From: Rhodovulum sp. ES.010
Lineage (GTDB): Bacteria; Pseudomonadota; Alphaproteobacteria; Rhodobacterales; Rhodobacteraceae
Assembly (NCBI RefSeq): GCF_900142935.1
Contig: NZ_FSRS01000001.1
Span: 1,374,001-1,438,000 of the forward strand
DNA length: 64,000 bases
Direction: 5' to 3'
Each line of letters begins with the position of its first letter. The stretch's first letter is position 1. Below the pieces are notes generated by a model, which saw only the letters and a list, made by a program, of their open reading frames with translations, searched no databases and was not told the DNA's origin. Below are positions 1-10,243 of this stretch, piece after piece. Position numbers and translations under genes: made by a program.

Positions 1-270
1 AGCCGGTTCGAGCCGCTGTTCGGACTACTGGCGCCGGAACAACTGCAACAGGCCGAGGTGCTGGGCAAGGCGATGCGCTTCGGCTCGATGTTTTCGGCGG
101 AGGGGCCGGACTCGCTGGCGGAGCTGCGCCATTTCCCGAAGAAGAAGCGCCTGGAGTTGCACCTGTCCGCCGCGGCTGAGCCGCTTTTCGGCGAGGTGGC
201 CGACGCCCGCTTCGCCTCGCTGGCCAAGGCGCTGGGCGTGGAGACCGACGTCAAGCTGCGCAAGCGATAG
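1..270 (+). CDS. Ppx/GppA family phosphatase, C-terminal part
   Basis: This is the 3' end of a gene that begins before the window. The frame is open from base 1 and stops with TAG at 268-270, giving 89 residues. The reading (RFEPLFGLLAPEQL, then LGKAMRFGSMF and a lysine-rich KKKRLELHL segment) resembles the C-terminal region of alphaproteobacterial exopolyphosphatase / guanosine pentaphosphate phosphohydrolase proteins, which remove terminal phosphates from polyphosphate or pppGpp. The catalytic ASKHA ATPase domains would lie upstream and cannot be seen, so the call rests on the tail alone. The next gene is convergent, 32 bases away. Confidence 0.6.
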   Translation, partial: SRFEPLFGLLAPEQLQQAEVLGKAMRFGSMFSAEGPDSLAELRHFPKKKRLELHLSAAAEPLFGEVADARFASLAKALGVETDVKLRKR

Positions 271-302
271 GCGCCCCCCCGACGTTCGGGACGGCCCCGC
301 GT

Positions 303-650
303 TCAGATCTCGACCTCGCCCTCGGGCAGCGGTTCCGGGGCGGGCGCGTCGGGTTTGCGGCGGATGATGATGTCGCCGTTGGGCAGCCGCTCGGGCATCT
401 CGTAGGCGTCGAAATCGTCGACGATCTGCATCAGCCGCTTGAGCGCGGGCTCCATGTTCTCGGCCAGTTCCCTCAGCGCGGGTTCCAGCTCTTCGCCGAG
501 CCCGCGAAAGAACAGCCGCATCCCCTCGCCCAACAACTCCATCCCTTCGCGCATCTCGCCCTCGCGCCCGGTGTCCGGCCCGTCGTCCTGGGCGGGCAGC
601 GGCGTGGCGGCAAGGGCCAGCGCAAGGCAGAGGGCAGCGCGTCGGATCAT
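303..650 (-). CDS. small secreted protein, unknown function
   Basis: 115 residues starting with a signal peptide (MIRRAALCLALALAATPLPAQ, about residues 1-20). The mature part is a short acidic amphipathic helical segment rich in Glu, Leu and Met, followed by a Pro/Glu tail around the motif LPNGDIIIRR. Similar small Rhodobacteraceae proteins carry automatic 'AAA+ ATPase' names, but no Walker motif is present here, so that name has no support. It would act in the periplasm. It is a single gene on the minus strand between the Ppx-like gene (convergent) and the endonuclease-family gene upstream. Its function is not known. Confidence 0.7.
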   Translation of the reverse strand: MIRRAALCLALALAATPLPAQDDGPDTGREGEMREGMELLGEGMRLFFRGLGEELEPALRELAENMEPALKRLMQIVDDFDAYEMPERLPNGDIIIRRKPDAPAPEPLPEGEVEI

Positions 651-686
651 TGGGCAAGTATAGGGCCGCGAGCGCCCGAATGGAAC

Positions 687-1718
687 CTAGAGATCGATAT
701 CGAGGCTGACCGGGAAATGGTCGGACGCGGTCAGCAGCGCCTCGCGCAGTTCGGGCACGCGGTAGAGCCCGGGATCGTCGAACGGGTGCCAGATGCGCCA
801 CCGGGGCCGCCGCGCGCGCAGATCCGGCGACACCATCACGTAGTCGAGCAGCGCCGAGAGATAGCGGCCTTCGGCGGGGATGTAGAACCGCGCCGTGGCG
901 GGCTGCGCGGGAAGACGGCCCTGAAGCGCCTGCCGGGCATGCGGGTCGTGCAGGCGCAGCGGCGCGGGACCGTCCAGGCCCAGCACGATCTCGACCCCGG
1001 AGCGGCCGAAAAGTTCCTCGTACTCGTCGAGGCCGGGACCGTCGTTGAGGTCTCCCAGCACGACAAGCGGCTCGCCCGCGTCCAGGTGCGCCTCGATGCG
1101 CTGGCGCAGCCAGATGCACTGGGCAAGCTGCTTGCGCCGGTTGGCGATGGCGACGCGCATGACCTCGTCGGGCGTCTCGGCGCCGTGGGGCGCCTTGGAC
1201 TTGACGTGCACGCCGATCATACGGAAGGCGGCGCCGCCGGCGGTCTCGCCCGCAAGCTCCAGCGGCGGCTTGGAAAACCGGATGAGTTCCGGCGCGCTGT
1301 CCACGTCGACATCCCACCGGAACACCCCGTCGAAGCGCGGCGCGTCGCTGGCCCCCTTCTTGCCGGTCGGTTCCCCGCGCGGATCGTGGCGCACGCTCAG
1401 CCGGTCGGGGTCGTAAAGCAGCGCGATCTCCTGCTGGGTGTCGTTCGGAAAGCCCACGATGGCGCGGCGCGCGCGCAGGTCCATCACCCGGGCGAAACTC
1501 TCCAGCGCCGGCACGGTGGCACGCCGCCCGTTATGGTCGGGCGCCTCGACGACCAGAACCGCATCGGCGTCGAGCGCGGTGAAGACGATGCCCAGCGCGG
1601 CGATCTGCCGATGGCGCGGGACGCCGTGCCGGCCCGAGGGCGCCTCGTCGTCGAGCAGCGCGCCCTCGTCGTCGAACAGGGCGTTGAACCATTCGACATT
1701 GTAGGTCGCGATCCTCAT
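687..1718 (-). CDS. endonuclease/exonuclease/phosphatase family protein
   Basis: 343 residues. The metal-dependent EEP fold is recognised from the N-terminal TYNVEWF (residues 5-11), HVKSK (171-175), GDLNDGPG (222-229) and the C-terminal SDHFP (332-336), the usual order of catalytic and metal-binding residues. No signal peptide is apparent, so it is probably cytoplasmic. Whether the substrate is DNA or a phosphorylated small molecule cannot be told from sequence. Its ATG overlaps the stop of the upstream J-domain gene (ATGA at 1715-1718), which implies translational coupling. Confidence 0.85.
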   Translation of the reverse strand: MRIATYNVEWFNALFDDEGALLDDEAPSGRHGVPRHRQIAALGIVFTALDADAVLVVEAPDHNGRRATVPALESFARVMDLRARRAIVGFPNDTQQEIALLYDPDRLSVRHDPRGEPTGKKGASDAPRFDGVFRWDVDVDSAPELIRFSKPPLELAGETAGGAAFRMIGVHVKSKAPHGAETPDEVMRVAIANRRKQLAQCIWLRQRIEAHLDAGEPLVVLGDLNDGPGLDEYEELFGRSGVEIVLGLDGPAPLRLHDPHARQALQGRLPAQPATARFYIPAEGRYLSALLDYVMVSPDLRARRPRWRIWHPFDDPGLYRVPELREALLTASDHFPVSLDIDL

Positions 1719-2398
1719 GCGCGGCGCTCGGAGAGGATCGCCTCCCAGGCGGCGTTGACCGCGATCAGGCGCTTCTCGGCCAGCTTGACCGCCTCTTCGG
1801 GGACGCCGCGGGCGGCCATCCGGTCGGGATGGCTCTCGCGCACCTCGGCGCGCCAGGCCTTGCGGATCTGCTCCAGGTCGGCATCGGGCGCGACGCCGAG
1901 CACGGCATAGGGGTCGGGGACGGCATCGGTCACGAAGCGCGCGCGCAGGGTGCGGAACTGCTGCGCCGTCAGGCCGAAGATCTCGCCCACACGCGACAGG
2001 AAGGCATCTTCCTCGGGATGGTAGGCGCCGTCGGCCACCGCGATGAAGAACAGCCCCTCCATCAGGTCGCAGAGCGGGGCATCGTCGCCGCGAAACATCC
2101 GGGCGATGCGGCGGGCGTAGTCTTCGAACCCCGCCACGTCCTGGCGCGCGAGGTTGAAGACGCGTGCGGCATTGGCCTCCTCGGCGGGCGGGATGGTGAA
2201 GACCTCGCGGAAGGCGGCCACCTCGTCGCGGGTCACGCGGCCGTCGGCCTTGGCCATCTTCGCGCCGAGCGCGATCACCGCGATGGTGAAGGCCACCGTC
2301 CGCTCGGGGGGCGTGCGCAGCCGGTCGAAGACCGTGGCGAGGCTTTCCCCCTTGGAAAGGGCCGAGACGGCGTCGGCGATGCGGGACCAGAGCGACAT
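1715..2398 (-). CDS. TerB-like / J-domain protein (DjlA-like)
   Basis: 227 residues. Residues about 30-140 form an all-helical TerB-type domain with acidic patches (KADGRVTRDE, VADGAYHPEED). Residues 162-227 form a J domain (DPYAVLGV) with the HPD tripeptide at 190-192 that stimulates Hsp70 ATPase. TerB plus C-terminal DnaJ is the DjlA arrangement, but the N-terminal membrane helix of DjlA is not evident, so this is probably a soluble DnaK co-chaperone. It overlaps the downstream endonuclease-family gene by four bases and lies 9 bases after the acetyltransferase gene, suggesting one minus-strand operon. Confidence 0.85.
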   Translation of the reverse strand: MSLWSRIADAVSALSKGESLATVFDRLRTPPERTVAFTIAVIALGAKMAKADGRVTRDEVAAFREVFTIPPAEEANAARVFNLARQDVAGFEDYARRIARMFRGDDAPLCDLMEGLFFIAVADGAYHPEEDAFLSRVGEIFGLTAQQFRTLRARFVTDAVPDPYAVLGVAPDADLEQIRKAWRAEVRESHPDRMAARGVPEEAVKLAEKRLIAVNAAWEAILSERRA

Positions 2399-2407
2399 GG
2401 GCGGAGA

Positions 2408-2929
2408 CTATCCCGCGGGCCCGGGAAAGTCAGGCGCGGCGTCCAGCCGCTTCTGCATCAGCACCAGGTCCAGCCAGTGCCCCGCCTTGCGGCCGACCTG
2501 CGGAAGCCGGGCGATCCGGAGATAGCCGAGCCGCGCGTGGAAGGCGATGCCGCCGGGGTTGGCGGCGCTGACGTCGGCGATCATGGAATGCGCGCCGCCG
2601 GCGGCGGCGTGGGCCTCGACCGCCTGCATGAGCGCGCGGCCAAGGCCCCGCCCCCGCGCACCGGGCGCCAGCAGGATCGTGTGCTCCATCGTGTGGGCGT
2701 ACCCGGCCCCGGCGCGGAACTGGCCGTAGGCGGCGAACCCGGCGACATCCGCGCCCTGCAGGCCGACGAGGAAGCCGTGGCCCGCGGCCTGGCGGGTCTC
2801 GATCAGCGCGGCGACCTCGTCCGGCGTCTTCTCGACCGGGTTGAAGGTGACAAGGCTGTCGCGGATGACCGGATTCCAGATCGCGGCGATGGCGGGCGCA
2901 TCCGCCGCGACGGCCGGGCGGACCGTCAT
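2408..2929 (-). CDS. GNAT family N-acetyltransferase
   Basis: 173 residues. The N-terminus (VRPAVAADAPAIAAIWN followed by TFNPVEKTPDEV) resembles phosphinothricin/methionine-sulfoximine acetyltransferases, and the acetyl-CoA pyrophosphate loop is ARGRGLGRALM at about residues 94-104. It should transfer acetyl from acetyl-CoA to an amine; the natural substrate is unknown. It overlaps the upstream VOC-family gene by four bases (2926-2929), so the two are probably co-translated. Confidence 0.8.
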   Translation of the reverse strand: MTVRPAVAADAPAIAAIWNPVIRDSLVTFNPVEKTPDEVAALIETRQAAGHGFLVGLQGADVAGFAAYGQFRAGAGYAHTMEHTILLAPGARGRGLGRALMQAVEAHAAAGGAHSMIADVSAANPGGIAFHARLGYLRIARLPQVGRKAGHWLDLVLMQKRLDAAPDFPGPAG

Positions 2930-3543
2930 TCCAGAACCGCCTCGCCCGAGGGCGTGTCGATCACCGCGCGGAGCGCGGGGGCCGGGCCGGGTCGAACGCC
3001 GATCCGCGCGTCCTCGATCAGGCCCGACAGCGCGACGCCGAGGTTCTCGGCATCGGGATGGGTCAGTTCGAGGCGCCGAAGGCGGCAGCCGCTTTCGGGG
3101 AGCATCGCCGCGGGGTGCCCCGCTCCCTCCCAGGCGATCAGCGCGGGGAAGGCGCCGTTGTAGGGGAGCCGTCCGTCTTCCGGCACGGCCATCTGCCAGC
3201 GCAGCGCGCCCCGCGCCAGCGCCATCGGCGTGCCCGTGCCGCGCGGCGCGCGGGCCAGCGCGGCGCTCAGGTCGTCGCAGCGCGCGACCCAGTTGGTCAG
3301 CCGCGGCGGGCCCGCGAACCGGTCGAGGTCGAACCAGCGCGGCCGGCCGGGGGGCGCCGCCTCGGGGTCGATCGCGATCACCTCCAGGTAGCAGCCCGGG
3401 CCGAGGCCAAGCAGCCGGTTATGGGTGCCCATCGCCGCGTGCCGGCCGCCGGGCGCAAGCCGTGTGCCGAGCCGCTCCTCGACGGCGGCCACGCCGGCCT
3501 CGAGCGTCTCGGCAGAAACCGCCAGGTGGTCCAGCGTCAGCAT
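2926..3543 (-). CDS. VOC-family (glyoxalase-like) protein
   Basis: 205 residues from an ATG at 3543, chosen because GGAGG lies at the right distance before it and the fold begins at once (MLTLDHLAVSAETLE). An in-frame start at 3639 would add 32 residues of unlikely composition. The N-terminal half matches the Glyoxalase_3-like domain (LDHLAV, then MGTHNRLLGLGPGCYLEVIA), a vicinal-oxygen-chelate fold that usually binds a metal. The substrate is unknown. It is head gene of the short minus-strand operon with the acetyltransferase. Confidence 0.75.
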   Translation of the reverse strand: MLTLDHLAVSAETLEAGVAAVEERLGTRLAPGGRHAAMGTHNRLLGLGPGCYLEVIAIDPEAAPPGRPRWFDLDRFAGPPRLTNWVARCDDLSAALARAPRGTGTPMALARGALRWQMAVPEDGRLPYNGAFPALIAWEGAGHPAAMLPESGCRLRRLELTHPDAENLGVALSGLIEDARIGVRPGPAPALRAVIDTPSGEAVLE

Positions 3544-3671
3544 CGCGCGCCTCCGGTCCGCGGGAATTCGGCGCCAGAGAAGCCGGAAGCCGGCGCGAAC
3601 GCAATCCCCGATCCGCGGCCGATCCAGGCCCCCGGCCACGCGCGGCGCGCCCCGGGGGGGGGAGGCGGATT

Positions 3672-5804
<2,133 letters not shown>

Positions 5805-5902
5805 CGCGTGTTTCCTTCTCGTCTCACCCGGCCGCCGCGCGGCCCGGTTCATGCTTCGCTTTCCGCCCGAGCCCGCCTATATCTGACGCGACAGGAGGGT
5901 TG

Positions 5903-6376
5903 ATGAAAAAACGTCTCGCGATCCTTGCGCTCGCCGCGCTCATGCCTTTCGCCGGCTCGTCCGAGGCGGTGGAGGACGCCTCGCCGCTCGCCCGATGGGA
6001 GGCGGACCACAATGTCATCCTGGACGCCAGGGACATCTCGATCTCCGACTTCCACTGGCTCGCGCGGCCGGTGGTCGTCTTCGCCGACAGCCCCGCCGAC
6101 CCGCGATACCGCCAGCAGATGGACCTGATCCTGGACCGCATGGACGAGCTTGCCGAACGCGACGTCGTGGTGATTACCGACACCGACCCCGCGTCGCAAA
6201 GCGGGTTGCGCCAACGGCTGCGCCCGCGCGGCTTCATGCTTGTGCTGATCGGCAAGGACGGGGGCGTCAAGCTTCGCAAGCCCGTCCCGTGGGACGTGCG
6301 CGAGATTTCCCGCTCGATCGACAAGTTCCCCCTGCGCCAGCAGGAAATCCGCGACCGTCGGGCCGCGCCGGGCTGA
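5903..6376 (+). CDS. DUF4174 family secreted protein
   Basis: 157 residues, starting at 5903 after AGGAGGG. Residues 1-22 are a signal peptide (MKKRLAILALAALMPFAGSS). The mature protein matches DUF4174, a thioredoxin-like-fold family of unknown role: RPVVVFADSPADPRY, VVVITDTD, then GFMLVLIGKDGGVKLRKP. It lies on the plus strand between the mutase and carboxylase-alpha genes, both on the minus strand; its start is about 100 bases from the mutase start, so the two promoters are divergent. A functional link to propionate metabolism is only positional. Confidence 0.75.
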   Translation: MKKRLAILALAALMPFAGSSEAVEDASPLARWEADHNVILDARDISISDFHWLARPVVVFADSPADPRYRQQMDLILDRMDELAERDVVVITDTDPASQSGLRQRLRPRGFMLVLIGKDGGVKLRKPVPWDVREISRSIDKFPLRQQEIRDRRAAPG

Positions 6377-6431
6377 GGCCCCGCGGCGCCGCACAGGTCG
6401 CCGTGTCGCGCACCGGGGGCCTCAGCGCGGA

Positions 6432-8432
6432 TCATTCGAACTCCATGATGACGTCGTCGACGGCGAGGCTGTCGCCGGGGCCGGCGTTCACCTTGGTCAC
6501 GACGCCCTTGCGCTCGGCGCGCAGGATGTTCTCCATCTTCATCGCCTCGACGGTGCAGAGCGCCTGGCCCTCCTGCACCTCCTGCCCCTCCTCGACGTCG
6601 ATCTTCACGATCAGGCCCGGCATCGGACAGAGCAGCATCTTCGAGGTGTCCGGCGGCAGCTTCTCGGGCATCAGGGCGGCCAGTTCCGCCTGCCGCGGCG
6701 TGTAGACCGCGACCTTGAGATCGGCGCCGCGGGTGCGGATGCGGTAGCCGTTGGGCGCCTTGCCGACCTTCAGAACAAGCGGTTCGCCGTCGATCTCGAT
6801 CCGCGCGAGGCTTTGTCCCGGCGTCCAGTCCGAGGCGACGCGATGCGTATCCCCCTCGGCGAAGCGAATGGTGGAGCCCTGCCGGTCGGCCTCGATGGTC
6901 AGCGCAAAGCTCTCGCCCTGGGCGACCACGACCCAATCGGTGCCGACGGTGCGCTCGTGGTTGTCCATGGTGCCCGAGATGCGGGCGCGGCGAATCTCGG
7001 CCACGCGGAACATCGCGGCGGCCGCGGCCGCGACCCCCCGCAATTCCTCGCGCGGCAGGGTCACGCCCTCGAAGCCCTCGGGATATTCCTCGGCGATGAA
7101 GGCCGTCGTCATTTCGCCCGCGCAGAATTTCGGGTGGTCCATAACCGCCGACAGGAACGGAAGGTTGTGGCCGATCCCCTCGACCTCGAACGCATCCAGC
7201 GCGGTGCGCATCTCCTCGATCGCCTGCGCGCGGGTCGGTGCCCAGGTGCAGAGCTTGGCGATCATCGGGTCGTAATACATGCTGATCTCGCCGCCCTCGT
7301 AGACGCCGGTATCGTTGCGCACGACCGCCGCCTCGTGCGCGGATTCGGCCGGCGGGCGATAACGCGTCAGCCGGCCGATGGAGGGCAGGAAGTTGCGGTA
7401 AGGGTCCTCGGCGTAGAGCCGGCTTTCCATCGCCCAACCGTTCAGCTTCACGTCGTCCTGAGCGATCGACAGCTTTTCGCCCGCGGCCACGCGGACCATC
7501 TGTTCGACGAGGTCGATGCCGGTGATCAACTCGGTCACCGGGTGTTCCACCTGCAGGCGGGTGTTCATTTCAAGGAAGTAGAAATTCTTGTCGCCGTCGA
7601 CGATGAACTCGACCGTGCCGGCGCTGGCATAGCCCACCGCCTTGGCGAGCGCGCAGGCCTGTTCCCCCATCGCCTTGCGCGTCGCTTCGTCGAGGAAGGG
7701 GCTGGGCGCCTCCTCGATGACTTTCTGGTTGCGGCGCTGGATCGAGCATTCCCGCTCGCCCAGGTAGATGCAGTTGCCGTGGGTGTCGGCCAGCACCTGG
7801 ATCTCGATATGCCGCGGTTGCGTCACGAATTTCTCGATGAAGATCCGGTCGTCGCCGAAGGAGGACGCCGCCTCGTTCTTGGAGGACTGGAAGCCCTCGC
7901 GCGCCTCCTCGTCGGTCCAGGCGACGCGCATGCCCTTGCCGCCACCGCCCGCAGAGGCCTTGATCATCACCGGGTAGCCGATCTCGCGGGAAATCTTCAC
8001 GGCTTCCTCGGCATCGTCGATCAGCCCCATGTAACCGGGCACGGTCGACACACCGGCCTCCTGCGCGATCTTCTTGGAGGTGATCTTGTCGCCCATCGCC
8101 TCGATGGCATTGGCCGGCGGGCCGATGAAGGTGACGCCCGCCTTGTCGAGCGCCTCGGCGAAATTCTTGTTCTCGGACAGGAAGCCGTAGCCGGGATGGA
8201 CCGCCCGGGCCCCGCTCTGGCGGATCGCCTCCATGATCTTGTCGATCACGATGTAGGACTGGTTCGCGGGCGGCGGGCCGATAAGGATCGCCTCGTCGGC
8301 CATGGCGACGTGCAGCGCGTGCCGGTCGGCGTCAGAATAGACGGCCACCGTCTCGATACCCATCTTGCGGGCGGTCTTGATGACCCGGCAGGCAATCTCG
8401 CCCCGGTTCGCGATCAGGATCTTGTTGAACAT
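6432..8432 (-). CDS. pccA: propionyl-CoA carboxylase, alpha (biotin) subunit
   Basis: 666 residues. It carries out ATP-dependent carboxylation of biotin and carries the biotin that hands CO2 to propionyl-CoA on the beta subunit, giving methylmalonyl-CoA. The biotin carboxylase domain fills residues 1 to about 450 (MFNKILIANRGEIACRV; ATP-grasp glycine loop KASAGGGGKGMR; EMNTRLQVEHPVTE). A linker domain follows, then the biotinyl domain with EAMKMEN, Lys632 being the biotin site. Co-location with pccB, methylmalonyl-CoA mutase and a PccR-type regulator makes propionyl-CoA the likely substrate rather than acetyl- or methylcrotonyl-CoA. Confidence 0.93.
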   Translation of the reverse strand: MFNKILIANRGEIACRVIKTARKMGIETVAVYSDADRHALHVAMADEAILIGPPPANQSYIVIDKIMEAIRQSGARAVHPGYGFLSENKNFAEALDKAGVTFIGPPANAIEAMGDKITSKKIAQEAGVSTVPGYMGLIDDAEEAVKISREIGYPVMIKASAGGGGKGMRVAWTDEEAREGFQSSKNEAASSFGDDRIFIEKFVTQPRHIEIQVLADTHGNCIYLGERECSIQRRNQKVIEEAPSPFLDEATRKAMGEQACALAKAVGYASAGTVEFIVDGDKNFYFLEMNTRLQVEHPVTELITGIDLVEQMVRVAAGEKLSIAQDDVKLNGWAMESRLYAEDPYRNFLPSIGRLTRYRPPAESAHEAAVVRNDTGVYEGGEISMYYDPMIAKLCTWAPTRAQAIEEMRTALDAFEVEGIGHNLPFLSAVMDHPKFCAGEMTTAFIAEEYPEGFEGVTLPREELRGVAAAAAAMFRVAEIRRARISGTMDNHERTVGTDWVVVAQGESFALTIEADRQGSTIRFAEGDTHRVASDWTPGQSLARIEIDGEPLVLKVGKAPNGYRIRTRGADLKVAVYTPRQAELAALMPEKLPPDTSKMLLCPMPGLIVKIDVEEGQEVQEGQALCTVEAMKMENILRAERKGVVTKVNAGPGDSLAVDDVIMEFE

Positions 8433-8489
8433 TTCTGTCCCTTCCAGCCTTGGGCCGGGGCGTGACCGCCCCGGCGCTCCGAAAACGAA

Positions 8490-8520
8490 GGGTCACCGGG
8501 GCGGACAGCCCCGGTGACCC
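8490..8520 (-). terminator. perfect 13-bp hairpin downstream of the small lipoprotein gene
   Basis: Arms GGGTCACCGGGGC (8490-8502) and GCCCCGGTGACCC (8508-8520) are exact inverted repeats around a 5-base loop. Read on the minus strand the stem is followed by CTTCGTTTTCGG, a weak T-rich tract. This suits a factor-independent terminator for the minus-strand lipoprotein gene that ends at 8565. It also separates that gene from pccA. Confidence 0.6.
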
Positions 8521-8564
8521 TGTCAGGTCGAACGCGGGCGGGCCGCCGGGCCCGCCGGTTCAGA

Positions 8565-8768
8565 TCAGTTGCACACGCCCGCGTCGTCGCACAGCGCGCC
8601 CGCCGCGGCGCCCACGGCCGCCCCGGCCGCAACGTTGCCGTCGAGCACGTCGGCCACCACGGCGCCGCCCACCGCACCGGCAAGCGCCCGCTCGCTGTCC
8701 CGCGACATGTTGCAGGCCGACAGCGCACCGACCACCACCAGTGCCAATGCGAATTTGAGAGTGCCCAT
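8565..8768 (-). CDS. small glycine-zipper lipoprotein
   Basis: 67 residues from an ATG at 8768, preceded by GAGGAGG. The lipoprotein signal ends in the lipobox VGALSAC, so the Cys would be lipidated and the protein anchored in a membrane. The rest is Gly/Ala-rich with GxxxG spacing (GAVGGAVVADV, GAAVGAAAGAL), a glycine-zipper pattern known from small surface lipoproteins, and ends in two further Cys residues (LCDDAGVCN) that could pair. It lies upstream of pccA on the same strand but a strong hairpin separates them. No specific function is known. Confidence 0.7.
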   Translation of the reverse strand: MGTLKFALALVVVGALSACNMSRDSERALAGAVGGAVVADVLDGNVAAGAAVGAAAGALCDDAGVCN

Positions 8769-9078
8769 CCTACTCTGCCTCCTCGATCGCTTTCCTTTGA
8801 GCAAGCTTTTAGCCGGAGGCAGGTCGGCCGGGAAGTGAAATCGCCGCGATGGGCGAAGGCGCGCGAGCGCCGAGAACGGGAAATAGGCCTGACCCAAAAA
8901 GGGTCAGGCCTGGGGGTTGGGGAAGGGTAACGGTAGTAAAATACGCGAGGACGTAGGGGTGTCGCCACATCGCGCGTAAGACGACCATTAACCAATCCTT
9001 CGCAAAAGGGAAGCGAACAACGCAAAGGCGAGTGAATTTTGGCCGATTCCCGCCCAACCGCGCATGCCATCAGCAAGA
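8769..9078. other. gene-free stretch with an 11-bp hairpin
   Basis: No convincing gene was seen here. It contains the promoter side of the small lipoprotein gene and a perfect hairpin at 8885-8911, with arms AGGCCTGACCC and GGGTCAGGCCT around five A residues. The AT-richer segment around 8925-9050 reads as intergenic sequence. Open frames through it on the minus strand have no recognisable product. Confidence 0.5.
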
Positions 9079-9438
9079 TCATGCCGATGCCTCCGGGCCG
9101 AAGACCTCGGGAAAGGCCGCGCGGGCGCGGGCCAGATCAAGCCGCAGCAGCGCGTCGTAGCTTTCGGGATCGAACGGTTCCTCGGCGGCGACCACCTCGC
9201 GACCGAACAGCCAGGAGAGACGCCCGGCATCGAGATTGCCGCGCACGAAGGCCGCCTCGCCGAAATGCTCCCAAAGGGCGGCCAGAAACGCCGCGTCCGC
9301 CTGCCGGTCGGCCGGGCGCCGGTCGGCATAGCGCTCGCGCGCGACAAGGCGCGTTGCCCCCTTCTTGTTGGAGCGGCGAATCGTGAAGTGGAAATCGGTT
9401 CCCGGCAGACGCCCGGGAAAGCCCCTGTGCTTCAGCAT
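9079..9438 (-). CDS. conserved-looking hypothetical protein
   Basis: 119 residues with no signal peptide or membrane segment. It starts MLKHRGFPGRLPGTDFHF, has a basic stretch (TIRRSNKKGATRLVARERY) and a helical C-terminal half with alternating acidic and aromatic residues. The frame has normal codon use for the window and a plausible GGAGG-like sequence upstream of 9438. I do not recognise the family. It lies alone between two small lipoprotein genes, all on the minus strand. Confidence 0.55.
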   Translation of the reverse strand: MLKHRGFPGRLPGTDFHFTIRRSNKKGATRLVARERYADRRPADRQADAAFLAALWEHFGEAAFVRGNLDAGRLSWLFGREVVAAEEPFDPESYDALLRLDLARARAAFPEVFGPEASA

Positions 9439-9483
9439 CGCGCGCCTCCATGGGCCTGCGCGGATGCGAGCGGAGCGGAAGGG

Positions 9484-9504
9484 GGGGCGGGCGATGCCCG
9501 CCCC
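9484..9504 (-). terminator. GC-rich hairpin after a small lipoprotein gene
   Basis: GGGGCGGGC (9484-9492) and GCCCGCCCC (9496-9504) form a perfect 9-bp stem with a 3-base loop, 9 bases after the stop of the 43-residue lipoprotein gene on the minus strand. No strong T run follows, so termination is only suggested. Confidence 0.4.
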
Positions 9505-9513
9505 TTGCCCCGG

Positions 9514-9645
9514 TCAGTACTTCTCGTAGGTCGGCTCGGCCGGGATCGGCTCGGGCTCGACGTAGACGACTTCTTCTTGCTGGCCGCAGGCTGCGACGAA
9601 CGCCACCAGCGACAGGGCCATGAGGGCCTTGATGCTCTTGGACAT
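9514..9645 (-). CDS. 43-residue lipoprotein
   Basis: The ATG at 9645 begins MSKSIKALMALSLVAFVAAC, a clear lipoprotein signal with lipobox VAAC at residues 17-20. Only about 23 residues follow, acidic and proline-rich (QQEEVVYVEPEPIP). A GGGAGT-type ribosome site lies just upstream. Such tiny lipoproteins are common in Rhodobacteraceae and are often missed by annotation. It would sit in the inner or outer membrane; its role is unknown. Confidence 0.65.
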   Translation of the reverse strand: MSKSIKALMALSLVAFVAACGQQEEVVYVEPEPIPAEPTYEKY

Positions 9646-9844
9646 CGGAAACTCCCATTCTGTTCTGGGGCGGGCCTCGACCCGTCCCCCGTCCGATTCA
9701 AGGCCGCTGTGCCGCGACCTTGCCAGATCATAACCGAACGAAATGCAATTGCACGGCCTGCGTGCGGGAATGCGCCCGGCTGTGCCCGAAAAAGCGCAGC
9801 TTTCCGCCAAGTTGAGCTCTGCATCGCAACAGCCTGCCGCACCG

Positions 9845-10243
9845 TCAGAACCCCTCCCAGATGCAGCGGCCGCCCTCGGGGCGGTAGGCTTCGAAGAACT
9901 GGGTCGCCTCCGGGTCGGGCTGGCCGAAGGTCACGGGCCCGTCCATCAGCGTTATCACGACCTGCGCGACACGCGGACCCAGATCGGAAAGCCGCGGCAG
10001 CGCATAGCTTTCGCAGAGATACGCCATGTCGCCCGCGGCAAGCTCGAACGGCATGGTGCCGCCCGCCCGCGCGATCTGCGGTGCAACGAAGCGGAAACGC
10101 GCCGTCAGTCCTGCCGGGCCAGGTTCGTCGGTGACGATATCGTAGAAGGTGACGGGCTGGCCCGAGGGCACGTCGATGCCGTCCGCCGCAGAAGCGGCGG
10201 GGGCGAGAAACGCCAGCACGATCCCCCATCCAGCCGATCTCAT
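9845..10243 (-). CDS. DUF6497-like secreted protein
   Basis: 132 residues. Residues 1-19 are a signal peptide (MRSAGWGIVLAFLAPAASA). The mature part (FYDIVTDEPGPAGLTARFRF, then YLCESYALPRL and ITLMDGPVTFG) resembles a small acidic periplasmic family found in Rhodobacteraceae and grouped as DUF6497. It contains two Cys that could form a disulfide. Its ATG overlaps the stop of the upstream methyltransferase-like gene (10240-10243, ATGA), so they are probably translated together. Function unknown. Confidence 0.65.
   Translation of the reverse strand: MRSAGWGIVLAFLAPAASAADGIDVPSGQPVTFYDIVTDEPGPAGLTARFRFVAPQIARAGGTMPFELAAGDMAYLCESYALPRLSDLGPRVAQVVITLMDGPVTFGQPDPEATQFFEAYRPEGGRCIWEGF

Noticed and set aside
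25..1317. Long minus-strand frame across the endonuclease-family gene
   Set aside because: Arg/Ala/Gly-rich with no motifs, and overlaps better supported genes on both strands.
8809..9057. Minus-strand frame of 82 codons before the small lipoprotein gene
   Set aside because: No ribosome site, no family resemblance, and it crosses a strong hairpin; more likely intergenic sequence.
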